Positions 8,481 to 15,846 of a stretch of DNA of 36,330 bases are shown in pieces. Every line of letters starts with the position of its first letter. Within the stretch, counting starts at the first letter, position 1. Source of the DNA: Streptomyces geranii (GTDB taxonomy: Bacteria > Actinomycetota > Actinomycetes > Streptomycetales > Streptomycetaceae); assembly GCF_002954775.1 (NCBI RefSeq), contig NZ_PJME01000074.1:1-36330 (forward strand), read 5' to 3'. The notes beneath the pieces were generated by a model that did no database searches, was not told the origin of the DNA, and saw nothing but the letters and a program-made list of their open reading frames with translations. The position numbers and the translations under genes were made by a program.

Positions 8481-9138
8481 CACCGTCGGCGAAGCCCGGC
8501 GCAGCCTCGCGGGAGGCGGTGGTGTGGAGGTTCGCTGGATCATGCCCGAGGGTTTCTTCGAGCTGCCCTTCGAGGCGGACGACCTGGACGAACTCGCTGA
8601 CCAGCTGGTCGACTTGGCCAAGCGGACACTGCCCGGTGCCGACGAGGAGGTGCAGCTGCAGTGGGCCGCCATGTGCGCCGCGAACTACGACGATTTCGTG
8701 GAGGCGGGCGTTCAGTACGCCGGTTTCGTCACGACGGAGGTCGACGGCGTGCGCTGCACGGCGACGGTGAACGTCAGCCTCATGGACCTGGACGAGCGGG
8801 CCGGCCGGAATCCCGTCGGCTTCATCGCGTCCACGATGCGCCACCTGGAGCTGGGCCAGATCGGCGAAGTACGACTGCCCTGTGGACCGGCGGTGACCTG
8901 CGTCGGCAACCGGTCGGCCAGCGTCGACGGCAGCCTGACGGAGTCGGGCCGGGCCGAGCCGATATGGACCTCTTTCATACAGGTCCAGGTTCCGCTGGAC
9001 AACGGGACCGTGCTGGTGCTGGAGATGGGTACGCCGACGATCGAAGGCTGGGACGTCTTCTCCGCCATGTTCGCCGGCATCGTGAAGAGCGTGCGCTTCT
9101 TCGACGACCAGGGAGCCCTGCTGGTGATGCCGGGGTGA
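8464..9138 (+). CDS. Mog1/PsbP-like family protein, module A copy 1
   Basis: This 224-aa protein belongs to a family found seven times in the window. It has an opening motif (RWIMPEGFFELP), a helical segment, several beta strands, and a closing amphipathic helix plus strand (FAGIVKSVRFF). Its closest relative here is 17651-18331: both carry LPCGPAV in the middle (RLPCGPAVTCVG against TLPCGPAVSNIT). The order of strands with an opening P-x-x-W/F and a final helix recalls Mog1/PsbP-fold proteins such as DUF1795 and LpqN; DUF1795 proteins include the Eag chaperones of type VI effectors. The fold is inferred by eye. ATG at 8464 has GGGAGGGAAGG upstream and overlaps the preceding gene. A chaperone or adaptor for the hydrophobic effector is a reasonable hypothesis. 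Confidence 0.7.
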   Translation: MATTTDTVGEARRSLAGGGGVEVRWIMPEGFFELPFEADDLDELADQLVDLAKRTLPGADEEVQLQWAAMCAANYDDFVEAGVQYAGFVTTEVDGVRCTATVNVSLMDLDERAGRNPVGFIASTMRHLELGQIGEVRLPCGPAVTCVGNRSASVDGSLTESGRAEPIWTSFIQVQVPLDNGTVLVLEMGTPTIEGWDVFSAMFAGIVKSVRFFDDQGALLVMPG

Positions 9139-9812
9139 AGGAGCCGACCGAGGCCGAGGCCGACACCGATGCCTCGGCACCGGAAAGGGGCCTCTCGGGG
9201 AGAGGCCCTTCCGAGAACGGCCTCCCGGGGAACGGCCCTTCGGGGAACGGCCTCTCGGGGAACTCGCCGGTGGGCCGCCCCCGGGACTACCGGCTGCTGG
9301 TCCCGCGGGAGTGGTTCCGTATCGACCTCACGCGACACCGCTGGCGGGCCCAGCTCAAGACCTTCGTGGACCACCAGGCGGCGGGCCGGCCTGTCCCCGC
9401 GGACCTGACCCGGAACGTATGGACCACCCTGCGCAACACCGCGGAGGCCGGCCGGGCACGCGGCGCCCTGGAGTTCTACCTCCTGACGACCCTCCAGGAC
9501 GGCAGCCTGCCGGCCTCGCTCCTGGTGTCGTCGATGCCGATGGGCGAGACACCGGCTGATCCGCGGAAGTTCGCGGCATGGCTCGAAGCGCGACAGCCCG
9601 AGGGCCGCACACGGGCCGAGGTGTCGGTGGCGGACCTCCCGGCGGGCACCGCCGTACGGGTCCTCGGCGCCACGACGCTCGACGTCCATGTCCGGATGCC
9701 CGGCGGGGTGGGCTACCTGACGCTCTCCTTCTCGGCGCCGGTCACCGGTATGTACGGTCCGATGGGGCGGTTGTGCGATGCGATCGCGGGGTCTTTGGGG
9801 TGGGTGGGGTGA
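9135..9812 (+). CDS. Mog1/PsbP-like family protein, module A copy 2, with N-terminal repeat
   Basis: Read from the GTG at 9135 (4-base overlap with the previous stop) the product has 225 aa. Residues 19-43 are five imperfect 5-residue repeats (G-[LP]-[SP]-x-[NR]). The family domain begins with DYRLLVPREWFRI and ends with LCDAIAGSLGW. It matches the module B protein at 13201, which opens DYQLLLPEGWFRV and ends FDAVAGSLSW. An in-frame GTG at 9270, preceded by GGGGA at 8 bases, would skip the repeat and start right before the conserved domain, so the true start is open. Function unknown; it is proposed to act with copy 1 on the module A effector. No terminator is obvious after it. Confidence 0.65.
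   Translation: MKEPTEAEADTDASAPERGLSGRGPSENGLPGNGPSGNGLSGNSPVGRPRDYRLLVPREWFRIDLTRHRWRAQLKTFVDHQAAGRPVPADLTRNVWTTLRNTAEAGRARGALEFYLLTTLQDGSLPASLLVSSMPMGETPADPRKFAAWLEARQPEGRTRAEVSVADLPAGTAVRVLGATTLDVHVRMPGGVGYLTLSFSAPVTGMYGPMGRLCDAIAGSLGWVG
9188..9263 (+). repeat. Hairpin and five 15-bp tandem repeats inside the start of a Mog1-like gene
   Basis: A perfect 9-bp stem with a 3-base loop (GGGCCTCTC at 9188-9196, GAGAGGCCC at 9200-9208) leads into imperfect 15-bp units such as CGGGGAACGGCCTCT that run to 9263. The unit length is a multiple of three, so the frame stays open. It encodes the Gly/Asn/Ser/Pro-rich segment of the 9135 product or, if that gene starts at 9270, forms a structured spacer before its ribosome site. 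Confidence 0.75.
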
Positions 9813-9814
9813 CG

Positions 9815-9846
9815 GGGCTGGAAACCAGTGGGGCTGGAAACCAGCG
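9815..9846 (+). repeat. Two tandem 16-bp repeats with an internal inverted repeat upstream of module B
   Basis: GGGGCTGGAAACCAGT (9815-9830) is followed directly by GGGGCTGGAAACCAGC (9831-9846). Each contains CTGG-AAA-CCAG, an 11-base inverted repeat, and the two centres lie 16 bases apart. The site lies 2-34 bases after the module A stop and about 120 bases before the first gene of module B. It could be an operator for a dimeric regulator or a 3' structure of module A. Confidence 0.6.
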
Positions 9847-9858
9847 GTCCCATCGGTA

Positions 9859-9896
9859 GGATCTTTGCTCATGCGGACGGCTGAAAGATCCGTCCG
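9859..9896 (+). promoter_or_regulatory. Two mutually exclusive hairpins in the module B leader
   Basis: GGATCTTT (9859-9866) can pair with AAAGATCC (9884-9891), and CGGACGG (9874-9880) can pair with CCGTCCG (9890-9896). The arms share bases 9890-9891 and the second stem begins inside the loop of the first, so both cannot form fully at once. This resembles an attenuator or an RNA switch, or two overlapping operators. Whether the region is transcribed with module B is unknown. Confidence 0.4.
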
Positions 9897-9964
9897 ACAC
9901 AGCCGCGGAGGATACGGGAAGCCAGCTCCGGTCGAGTCCCGTGAGGCTTCTCAATGGGGGGATC

Positions 9965-10306
9965 ATGTCGGATCAGACTGCCGATATCACGCGAATCAAG
10001 GAGAGCGCACGATCGCTGTCCAAGATCCACCGGGAGTTCTCCCGGAACGCGAATCCGGCTGACGGCCTCGGTATCGACGTACTGGGTGACCGGAGTCTGG
10101 TCGAGACATTCGATGACTTCGGCGACAACTGGAAGATCCATCGAGAGCGACTCACGGACGAGATCGAGAAGCTCTCGAAGATTCTCTCCACCGCGGCCCA
10201 GGCCTACGAGGACATCGATCACCAGCTGGCAGAGGCTCTCCGCGGCACGGACAAGCAGGGCACTGGTACTGGTACTGGTACTGGCGGTAGCGGGGGTGCG
10301 AAGTGA
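9965..10306 (+). CDS. Small helical T7SS partner protein, module B
   Basis: This 113-aa helical protein aligns along most of its length with the module A product at 6193 (shared features: LSKIHREFSRN against LGKIHDEFERN, DDFGDNW with W56, and AYEDIDHQLAEAL with Y81 and D85). YEDID fits the T7SS export pattern YxxxD. The last 20 residues are a Gly/Thr tail from a GGTACT hexamer repeat at about 10261-10283. ATG at 9965 follows a G-run ribosome site (9955-9961); an in-frame start at 9941 has no family support. GTGA overlap with the effector gene shows translational coupling. It is proposed to bind the helical N-terminal region of the effector and present the export signal. Confidence 0.8.
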   Translation: MSDQTADITRIKESARSLSKIHREFSRNANPADGLGIDVLGDRSLVETFDDFGDNWKIHRERLTDEIEKLSKILSTAAQAYEDIDHQLAEALRGTDKQGTGTGTGTGGSGGAK

Positions 10307-11832
10307 CGCGTCCTCGGACCGGCGAATGGACGGTGATCGGGGAGCCCTCGGACCCGCTCCCCGGCGATCCGGAGCAAGTCGCAGGCCTCGGCCGCGACTT
10401 GCGCAGGACCGCGGAAGCGATCAAGAAGCAGGCGGACGAGATCAAGGCGCTTTCGTCTGTCGCCGCCTGGACGGGCAAAACGGCCGACGAGTTCCGTGGG
10501 CAGGCCGAAGAGGCCGAAGGGAAGCTGCGTAAGGCTTTCAAGCGGTACGACGCGGCGGCGGACGCCCTCGGTGAGAAGGTGATGGAAGGCGGCTCCTCGA
10601 AGGAGTACGCCTCGGAGCTGCATCGCGCACAGACCATGGCGGACAAGGCGCTTCGTGACGCCCAGGACGCGGACGCGGACCAGAAGGCGAACACCGGCGC
10701 GATCGACGGGCTGCCCAAGGACACGGCGGACGACGACCCCGAACGCAAGAAGCTGGAGAAGCGCCAGGAGGCGGCGACTTCGGCGATGGAGCGGGCGAAG
10801 AGGGATCTTGAGGCGGCCAAGGATGTCCGCGATGCCGCGGTGAAGCGTGCGCGTGAGGCCATTCGGACCGCGATCGACAACGACGGTCTGAAGGACGGCG
10901 CCTGGGACAAATTCAAGGACTGGGTGCACGACAATGCCGGCTGGATCAAACAGCTGGTGGACGTTCTTGGCTGGATTGCCACTATTTGCGGAACCCTGTC
11001 CCTGCTGGTCGGCTGGATTCCCATTGTCGGACAGGCGCTTGCCGCCGTTCTCGGCACGATCGCGCTGATCGCCACGATCATCTCTCTGGTCGGCCACATC
11101 GCGCTGGCCCTCGCGGGGGAGGGGAGTTGGTTCGATGTCGCGCTGGATGTCGTGGGGCTGGCCACATTCGGCATCGGCCGGGGGGCCATTGCCGGGGCGC
11201 GAGGAGCCGCGGCCGGGGCGAAGGGGGTCGCCCGCTCGGCTGCGTTCCGCAATGCCATGGTGGGGGTGACCGCGAAGAAGGGGACTGCCGCGTACAACAA
11301 GGCGGTTCAAGCGGCGTGGAAGGAAGCGCGCCGGCTGAGCGGTGACGCATTGCGTGGCAAGGCGGGTGCGGAAGCGATCGCCAATGCGCCCAAGGGGTGG
11401 TTCCCGGGCGCGGGGCGGCTGGCTGAGGCGTTCAGTCCCAAGGCTATTGGTAAGGAAATGGTCGACAGTTTCAAGGATCTCAAGGTGTTCAGGGATGTTG
11501 GAGATCTTTTTAAGGCGGACACCTGGTCCGAGGCGCGGAATCTGGGCATGCGTTTCAAAGTCGGCGATGCCGGGCTGGAATCTCTGAAGAAGGACATCGG
11601 AGATATCGGTGACTCTGTCCGGTCTGCCGATGCGGTTTCGGATCTGTCCGACGTCTTCAAGGCGCAGACACGAATCTGGCAAGGAGCGACGATCATAGCC
11701 TCGTCCACGGACGCCTTGGACAAGGGTCCGATTACGGGCGGGGCCGCTGGCCTCTTCGGCGTCGACGGACTGGATGACGGCCTCTGGTCGGCGACTGGGA
11801 TCAAGGATGCGTGGACGACAAGTGATGGCTGA
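10303..11832 (+). CDS. Effector-like T7SS-associated protein, module B (no recognised toxin domain)
   Basis: This 509-aa protein starts at a GTG that overlaps the previous stop. It shares the module signature DPLPGDPEQV (about residues 18-27) and a W56-T-G turn, close to the WXG motif. A long charged helical part runs to about 200 and contains repeated Lys/Glu/Ala coiled-coil sequence. A hydrophobic region at about 219-272 can form two or three membrane-spanning segments, followed by a Gly/Ala-rich stretch (GRGAIAGARGAAAG). The C-terminal ~170 residues are helical and amphipathic with no motif I recognise. It is colinear with 6501-7796 and 19260-20519. Lack of Cys/His clusters or other catalytic signatures argues against a standard polymorphic toxin; pore formation or a structural role is possible. 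Confidence 0.75.
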   Translation: MTRPRTGEWTVIGEPSDPLPGDPEQVAGLGRDLRRTAEAIKKQADEIKALSSVAAWTGKTADEFRGQAEEAEGKLRKAFKRYDAAADALGEKVMEGGSSKEYASELHRAQTMADKALRDAQDADADQKANTGAIDGLPKDTADDDPERKKLEKRQEAATSAMERAKRDLEAAKDVRDAAVKRAREAIRTAIDNDGLKDGAWDKFKDWVHDNAGWIKQLVDVLGWIATICGTLSLLVGWIPIVGQALAAVLGTIALIATIISLVGHIALALAGEGSWFDVALDVVGLATFGIGRGAIAGARGAAAGAKGVARSAAFRNAMVGVTAKKGTAAYNKAVQAAWKEARRLSGDALRGKAGAEAIANAPKGWFPGAGRLAEAFSPKAIGKEMVDSFKDLKVFRDVGDLFKADTWSEARNLGMRFKVGDAGLESLKKDIGDIGDSVRSADAVSDLSDVFKAQTRIWQGATIIASSTDALDKGPITGGAAGLFGVDGLDDGLWSATGIKDAWTTSDG

Positions 11833-13204
11833 GCAGTTGGAGAGCAGCACGGCACTACGAGAGCCGGTGTTGCGGCCGAGGAGCATGCGTGGCCCCGGCC
11901 TCGACGTCGTACGCAACGCACGCGTCTATGCGGACGGGAAAAGTCTGGTCGTACGCAATCGACGCGGGCGTGAACGCCGGTATCCCGTTGGAGAAGGCGG
12001 GATCCGGAAAGCCGTCTTCTTCCCGCCGGTCAATGTCCTGGGAACCGCCATGAAGCGGCCTCCGACACGGTGGGGAGTTGTTGTCTTCCAGGATTCCGAA
12101 GGGCGCTATGTGCTTCGGGTTCCGCTCGCGCACTGGCTTCCCGAGGCGACGGAGTTGGGGACGGCGGACCTGAGTCCGCAGGACTGCCTCGGCCGTACGG
12201 GACTGAGGCAACTCTCGGACCGTCTCGGAATTCCGCTGTCGGAGAGCCCGCGGCCCTGGGGGCGAGAAGTGATCGACAGCCCCGGAGGGGGGCGCTACGA
12301 CTCGGCGATCGAATCCGATGTGCCCGTCTGGAACGGCTGGGCCCGAGGTATCGGCATCGCAGGATGGTTCATCACCCTGGTCCTCTCCTTCAGCGTGGAC
12401 AGCATCGGCAGTGTGGGCCTGGTCGTGGCGGCGGGCGCACTTTTCCTGGTGCCCGGCAGCGATGCGCTTGTCTGCGCTCTCGCCTGGTGGCGCAGGCGTC
12501 GTGACACGCGACTCGCCGATGCCGTTGTCATCGCCCCGTCTCCTGAATCGGGCGCCGTTGCGACTCGCCGGTTCTTGGAGACCGCGGCTGTGCGGGTACT
12601 GCCCGGCGAGGTGGTGCTGACCAACACCGTGGGTGAGGAACGGTGGTACGCGCGGCGCGGAGCACATGGCATCGCGCAACTGGTGCGGCTGACAGACGCG
12701 AAGACAGGTGCCCGCCTGGGCGTGGAACTGCGTGACGACAACCGGCAGGCACGCGTGCTGTTGCCGTGGCGGTGGTGGTTCGCGGGCCCGGACGGTGACC
12801 GACGCTGGTCGGAGCTGGTGGCTGCCCTGGAACTCCCGGTCTCCGATGAGAAGTTCAAGTATGCGTCCAAGACGGGGAGCAAGGACGGCCCGGACCTCTG
12901 GTATCGAGCCCATGAACTCGCGAGCGACGCAAGGAAGCTGTCGCCGATGGAGGGCAAGGCCGCACGCAGTGCGACCAGTTGGGGCGAGTCGGTGGTCGGA
13001 AGCAGTGAGGTGATCGTGCTTCCCGTCTTCAGCGCGCTCCTGCTGGGGGGTCTCTTCTCCGACAGGGTGCCGGCTCAGGTCGCGGGAGTCTTCTCCGCTC
13101 TGACCATTGTCGGCACGCTGGGCCCGGCTATCGCCAACCAGCTTGCCAGCCGCGTCACCCAGGACCGCCCCCATGTCTCGCCCCGCGTCTCGGAGACGTC
13201 ATGA
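11825..13204 (+). CDS. Membrane protein with two soluble beta-rich segments, module B
   Basis: This 459-aa protein starts at an ATG inside the end of the effector gene (8-base overlap). It has an N-terminal beta-rich segment (residues about 25-120, VRNARVYADGKSLVVRNR) and membrane helices at about 175-222. A second beta-rich segment follows (about 250-340, VRVLPGEVVLTNTVGEERW), and two further helices lie at about 397-440. The two soluble parts look like a repeated PH-like unit, which is inference. It holds the position that PH-like or membrane proteins take in modules A and C, so it probably anchors or recruits the module products at the membrane. No named family was recognised. Confidence 0.7.
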   Translation: MAEQLESSTALREPVLRPRSMRGPGLDVVRNARVYADGKSLVVRNRRGRERRYPVGEGGIRKAVFFPPVNVLGTAMKRPPTRWGVVVFQDSEGRYVLRVPLAHWLPEATELGTADLSPQDCLGRTGLRQLSDRLGIPLSESPRPWGREVIDSPGGGRYDSAIESDVPVWNGWARGIGIAGWFITLVLSFSVDSIGSVGLVVAAGALFLVPGSDALVCALAWWRRRRDTRLADAVVIAPSPESGAVATRRFLETAAVRVLPGEVVLTNTVGEERWYARRGAHGIAQLVRLTDAKTGARLGVELRDDNRQARVLLPWRWWFAGPDGDRRWSELVAALELPVSDEKFKYASKTGSKDGPDLWYRAHELASDARKLSPMEGKAARSATSWGESVVGSSEVIVLPVFSALLLGGLFSDRVPAQVAGVFSALTIVGTLGPAIANQLASRVTQDRPHVSPRVSETS

Positions 13205-13842
13205 CCTTGACGACTCGGAGTGAACCCCCGCCACCTGCGGACTACCAACTACTCCTCCCAGAAGGCTGGTTCAGGGTTCATATCGACCCGGAACGACGCG
13301 ATCGGTCTGTCGACGCCCTCGTCGAGAGGCAGTTCAACGGGATCGACAACGCGCCCCAGATCAAGGCGCAGGTCAGACAGGAACTGATCGACCAGGCGAC
13401 CAAGGCCTTCGAGGAAGGCGGCGTCGAGCTGTACCTCAGCCTCCAGCAGGCAGGCCCGCTCACGGTTCCGGCCTCGCTGCTGATCGCGTTGGGTCTGCCT
13501 CCGCAGGGAGGGCGTCTTCCGGCCCTGGACGACATCGCCGGTCGACTGGCTGCCGAAGGGAATGCCGGCCGGGAGGTGTCGGTCGTCGAGCTCGCGGCAG
13601 GGCCGGCCCTGCGAGTCCGCGAGGAGTACGACCCGGCTCGCGACCGCCCGCCGACAGCGGAGGCGCAGAAGGAAGCGGACTACGCGCTGCCGTCCGTAAC
13701 GCTGGACTACCAGGTGCAGGTACCGGGGGCCGAGGCGCTCCTGCTCCTCACCTTCTCCACCCCACTGGTCCAGATCGCCGACGCCATGGTCGACCTCTTC
13801 GACGCGGTCGCCGGATCTCTGAGCTGGACGGACGCGGCATGA
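13201..13842 (+). CDS. Mog1/PsbP-like family protein, module B copy 2-type
   Basis: This 213-aa protein starts at an ATG overlapping the previous stop by 4 bases. It opens with DYQLLLPEGWFRVHI, has a long helix (about residues 40-75), strands with VELYLSLQQAGPLTVPASLLI, and closes with LLTFSTP and FDAVAGSLSW. It is the best match in the window to the module A product at 9135 and to the D-unit product at 35247. The plan (P-x-G-W opening, central strands, final helix and strand) is that of Mog1/PsbP or DUF1795-like proteins; this is a visual inference. No signal peptide or membrane helix is visible, so it should act in the cytosol, consistent with an effector chaperone. Confidence 0.7.
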   Translation: MTLTTRSEPPPPADYQLLLPEGWFRVHIDPERRDRSVDALVERQFNGIDNAPQIKAQVRQELIDQATKAFEEGGVELYLSLQQAGPLTVPASLLIALGLPPQGGRLPALDDIAGRLAAEGNAGREVSVVELAAGPALRVREEYDPARDRPPTAEAQKEADYALPSVTLDYQVQVPGAEALLLLTFSTPLVQIADAMVDLFDAVAGSLSWTDAA

Positions 13843-14441
13843 GTGAGCTGCGGGAATGCGGAATCGTCTGCCCGACGGACTGGGTTCCGCTCGCGATCGA
13901 GCCGACCGAGCCGACCGACGACGTCAAGCGGTGGGCCGGCGATACGGCTGCCGATCTTCAGGAGCGGAACAGGGCAGCGGGACACGAGTTGGACAGGCAG
14001 GAGCTGGAGAGGGATCTCCGAGGGCGGGCCGAGGACAGCCGACGCCGCGCCCCCTTCTACGCCTTCGCCCTCTACCCGGACGGCTTCGACAACGCGTTGG
14101 CCACTCTGGAGATCGACCTCGTCCACCCCGACGCGTCGGTCCCCCGGATCACCCTGGACTGGCTGGCCGAGACCTTCAGCGCCCATGACTTCGGGCCGCC
14201 ACTGATCACCCGTACGGGACTGCCCATCGGACCTGCGGTCCGCATCCGGCAGAACTTCGCCGCGGACGGCGCCGTACCCGGCGACCCGGGCGTCCTGCTG
14301 GAGACGCTCATGTACGGAGTGCTGCCGACCGGTGCCGAGAGCGCGGTGGTCTTCCTCATGTCCTGGACCGTCCCGGGAATCGCCGACGAGATGGAGCAGG
14401 CGGCGGCCGACCTGGTCAAGACGCTGTCCGTGGCGTTCTGA
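13839..14441 (+). CDS. Mog1/PsbP-like family protein, module B copy 3-type
   Basis: This 200-aa soluble protein starts at an ATG overlapping the previous stop by 4 bases. It opens with IVCPTDWVPLAIEP, has a helical stretch rich in Arg and Glu (about residues 30-70), then strands (FYAFALYPDG, ATLEIDLVHP). It ends with an amphipathic helix (ADEMEQAAADLVKTL). The same position in module C holds 16936-17550, which has a similarly negatively charged N-terminal region and the LTLAD/ITLDW-type middle, so I call both type 3. The divergence between them is large. Function unknown; it is probably part of the same complex as the 13201 product given the coupled translation. Confidence 0.65.
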   Translation: MSELRECGIVCPTDWVPLAIEPTEPTDDVKRWAGDTAADLQERNRAAGHELDRQELERDLRGRAEDSRRRAPFYAFALYPDGFDNALATLEIDLVHPDASVPRITLDWLAETFSAHDFGPPLITRTGLPIGPAVRIRQNFAADGAVPGDPGVLLETLMYGVLPTGAESAVVFLMSWTVPGIADEMEQAAADLVKTLSVAF

Positions 14442-14484
14442 ACCGACCGTCGACGGGTCTGTTCCAAGTAAGCAGGGGGAGAAC

Positions 14485-15240
14485 ATGACGGCGAACAAGC
14501 CGCGGACCGAGGTACGGCCGGAGCCCGAGGAGGAGGATTCCTGGCGACGGATCGCGCTGATCCGCTGGTCGCTCTGTGCCCTCGCGTGCGCCGTCGGCTC
14601 CGCAGGACTGGGCTGGCTCGTCCCCGCGGCACCTCTGCCGAACCCGTACGCCGGCGCGGCACTGGTGCTGGCCTGGGTCGTGCTGCCGCTCGCGACTGTA
14701 CTGATACCCCTGCTGTGGCTGCGCCGGGTTCCGCGCAAGCAGCGAAAGGTCGCGTGGCAGTTCCTCGTGCCTGTTGTCGCGGGAGTGGCACTGGGCGTGA
14801 TCGGCAAACAGGCGGGTGATCAGGCCGGTCTGGCGGATCGCGGCCGGTGGACCGAGGCCGTGGTCGTGCGCAAGGAGGAGGGCAAGACCGACAAGTGCCT
14901 GATGCGGACCTCCGGCGGACGTGAGATCTGGCCTTCGCTCTCGGAGGGTGACGGCTGCAGGGAGTGGGTGTCGGAGGGGGACACACTGCGCGTCCGGTAC
15001 GACCCCGAGGGCGTTGCCCGACCCGTCGACGACGTGGACACGGCCCCGTACGGGGAGTTGCTCGTGTATCTCATGGTGGCGGTCGTGGTGATGGGTACGT
15101 GGGGCGGCGTACGGCAGAGCAGATGGGACCGGGAGTACGACGCCGTGGGGTGCGGGGCTGACGCGCCTGCGCTCGCTCAGTGCGTTACGCCGCGACGAGG
15201 TCGCCCCATACGTACTTGCCGCGCCGCCCGTCCCTGCTGA
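14485..15240 (+). CDS. DUF3592-like multi-pass membrane protein ending module B
   Basis: This 251-aa protein has membrane helices at about residues 20-45, 55-78, 89-108 and 190-207. A beta-rich loop lies between the last two, with GDTLRVRYDPEG, the V-x-Y-dP pattern of DUF3592 domains. Two Cys in this loop (KCLMR, DGCRE) could form a disulfide outside the cell. ATG at 14485 has GGGGGA about 4 bases upstream; a start further upstream would run into the previous gene. The last ~30 residues are poorly ordered and lie over the 3' end of the convergent ATPase gene (15185-15240), so a frameshift or read-through near the end is possible. Modules A and C have no counterpart. Confidence 0.7.
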   Translation: MTANKPRTEVRPEPEEEDSWRRIALIRWSLCALACAVGSAGLGWLVPAAPLPNPYAGAALVLAWVVLPLATVLIPLLWLRRVPRKQRKVAWQFLVPVVAGVALGVIGKQAGDQAGLADRGRWTEAVVVRKEEGKTDKCLMRTSGGREIWPSLSEGDGCREWVSEGDTLRVRYDPEGVARPVDDVDTAPYGELLVYLMVAVVVMGTWGGVRQSRWDREYDAVGCGADAPALAQCVTPRRGRPIRTCRAARPC

Positions 15241-15610
15241 GCGGCTGCCACCCCCACAGGTCGGCGCAGGTGCTGACCAGGGCCAGCCCTCGCCCCTCCT
15301 CCAGCTGCGTGAGCTGCGTCAACTCCCCTGCCGAGGGCGGCGGTTCGGGCGGCTCGGGGTCGGCGTCCCAGGCTCCGACGCGCAGGAAGCCGTCCCGCAT
15401 CCGCAGACGCAGGGCGACGGGACCCTTCGTATGCCGTACGGCGTTGCTGACCAGCTCCGTGGCGAGGAGTTCGGCGGTGTCGGTGAGGCGGATCAGGCCG
15501 TGCATCGTGAGGACGAGACGGACGGTACGGCGGCAGACGGTGACCGCGCGGAGGTCGTGGGGGATGTGGAGGACGTACTCCCAGGAGGCGTTCTCTTCGG
15601 GTTCGGGCAT
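15185..15610 (-). CDS. RsbW-like HATPase_c protein of a WhiJ-type regulatory cluster
   Basis: This 141-aa protein has the GHKL ATP-binding fold of anti-sigma-factor kinases. The N-box is TELVSNAVRHT (about residues 50-60), a D-x-x-P motif follows in WDADPEPPEPPP, and the G2 box is EEGRGLALVS. Such stand-alone ATPases are common in Streptomyces and are often found beside XRE-DUF5753 and DUF397 genes, as at the whiJ and abaA loci. ATG at 15610 is preceded by CGGAG at about 7 bases. It is divergent from the XRE gene with a 236-base gap that holds a palindrome, and its 3' end overlaps the module B membrane gene by 56 bases on the opposite strand. Confidence 0.9.
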   Translation of the reverse strand: MPEPEENASWEYVLHIPHDLRAVTVCRRTVRLVLTMHGLIRLTDTAELLATELVSNAVRHTKGPVALRLRMRDGFLRVGAWDADPEPPEPPPSAGELTQLTQLEEGRGLALVSTCADLWGWQPLSRDGRRGKYVWGDLVAA

Positions 15611-15757
15611 GGGTGAACTCCGTTTGTGGGGAGGGGAGTTGAGGCCGGGCTGGCGGGTTTCGGGCGGTGGCGGTGCCGCAGCCGTCGTGGCAGGACGGAG
15701 TGGTGCGCTTCCGGAGGTCCCGGGTTCCGCAGTGTGTGCGTTGCGTCACCGACAGTA

Positions 15758-15775
15758 GAGACCAAAATTGGTCTC
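15758..15775. promoter_or_regulatory. Palindromic operator candidate between HATPase and XRE genes
   Basis: GAGACCAAAATTGGTCTC consists of perfect 8-base arms (GAGACCAA and TTGGTCTC) around a 2-base centre. It lies 71 bases before the XRE gene and 147 before the HATPase gene. An XRE dimer would bind such a site, so autoregulation is likely, but the binding protein is not shown. Confidence 0.55.
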
Positions 15776-15846
15776 GCGCAACTCGTTGTCGTAATCTGCC
15801 CTCGAACGAGGTCACCGTCCAAGGCCGTTGAAACAAGGAGAGGCCC

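Noticed and set aside
6114..8672. 852-codon minus-strand open frame opposite module A
   Set aside because: It covers four coupled genes with paralogs elsewhere in the window. The translation has no recognisable domain.
10261..10283. Short GGTACT repeats as a CRISPR-like or satellite array
   Set aside because: Units are 6 bases without spacers and in frame within the 9965 gene; they are a simple coding repeat.
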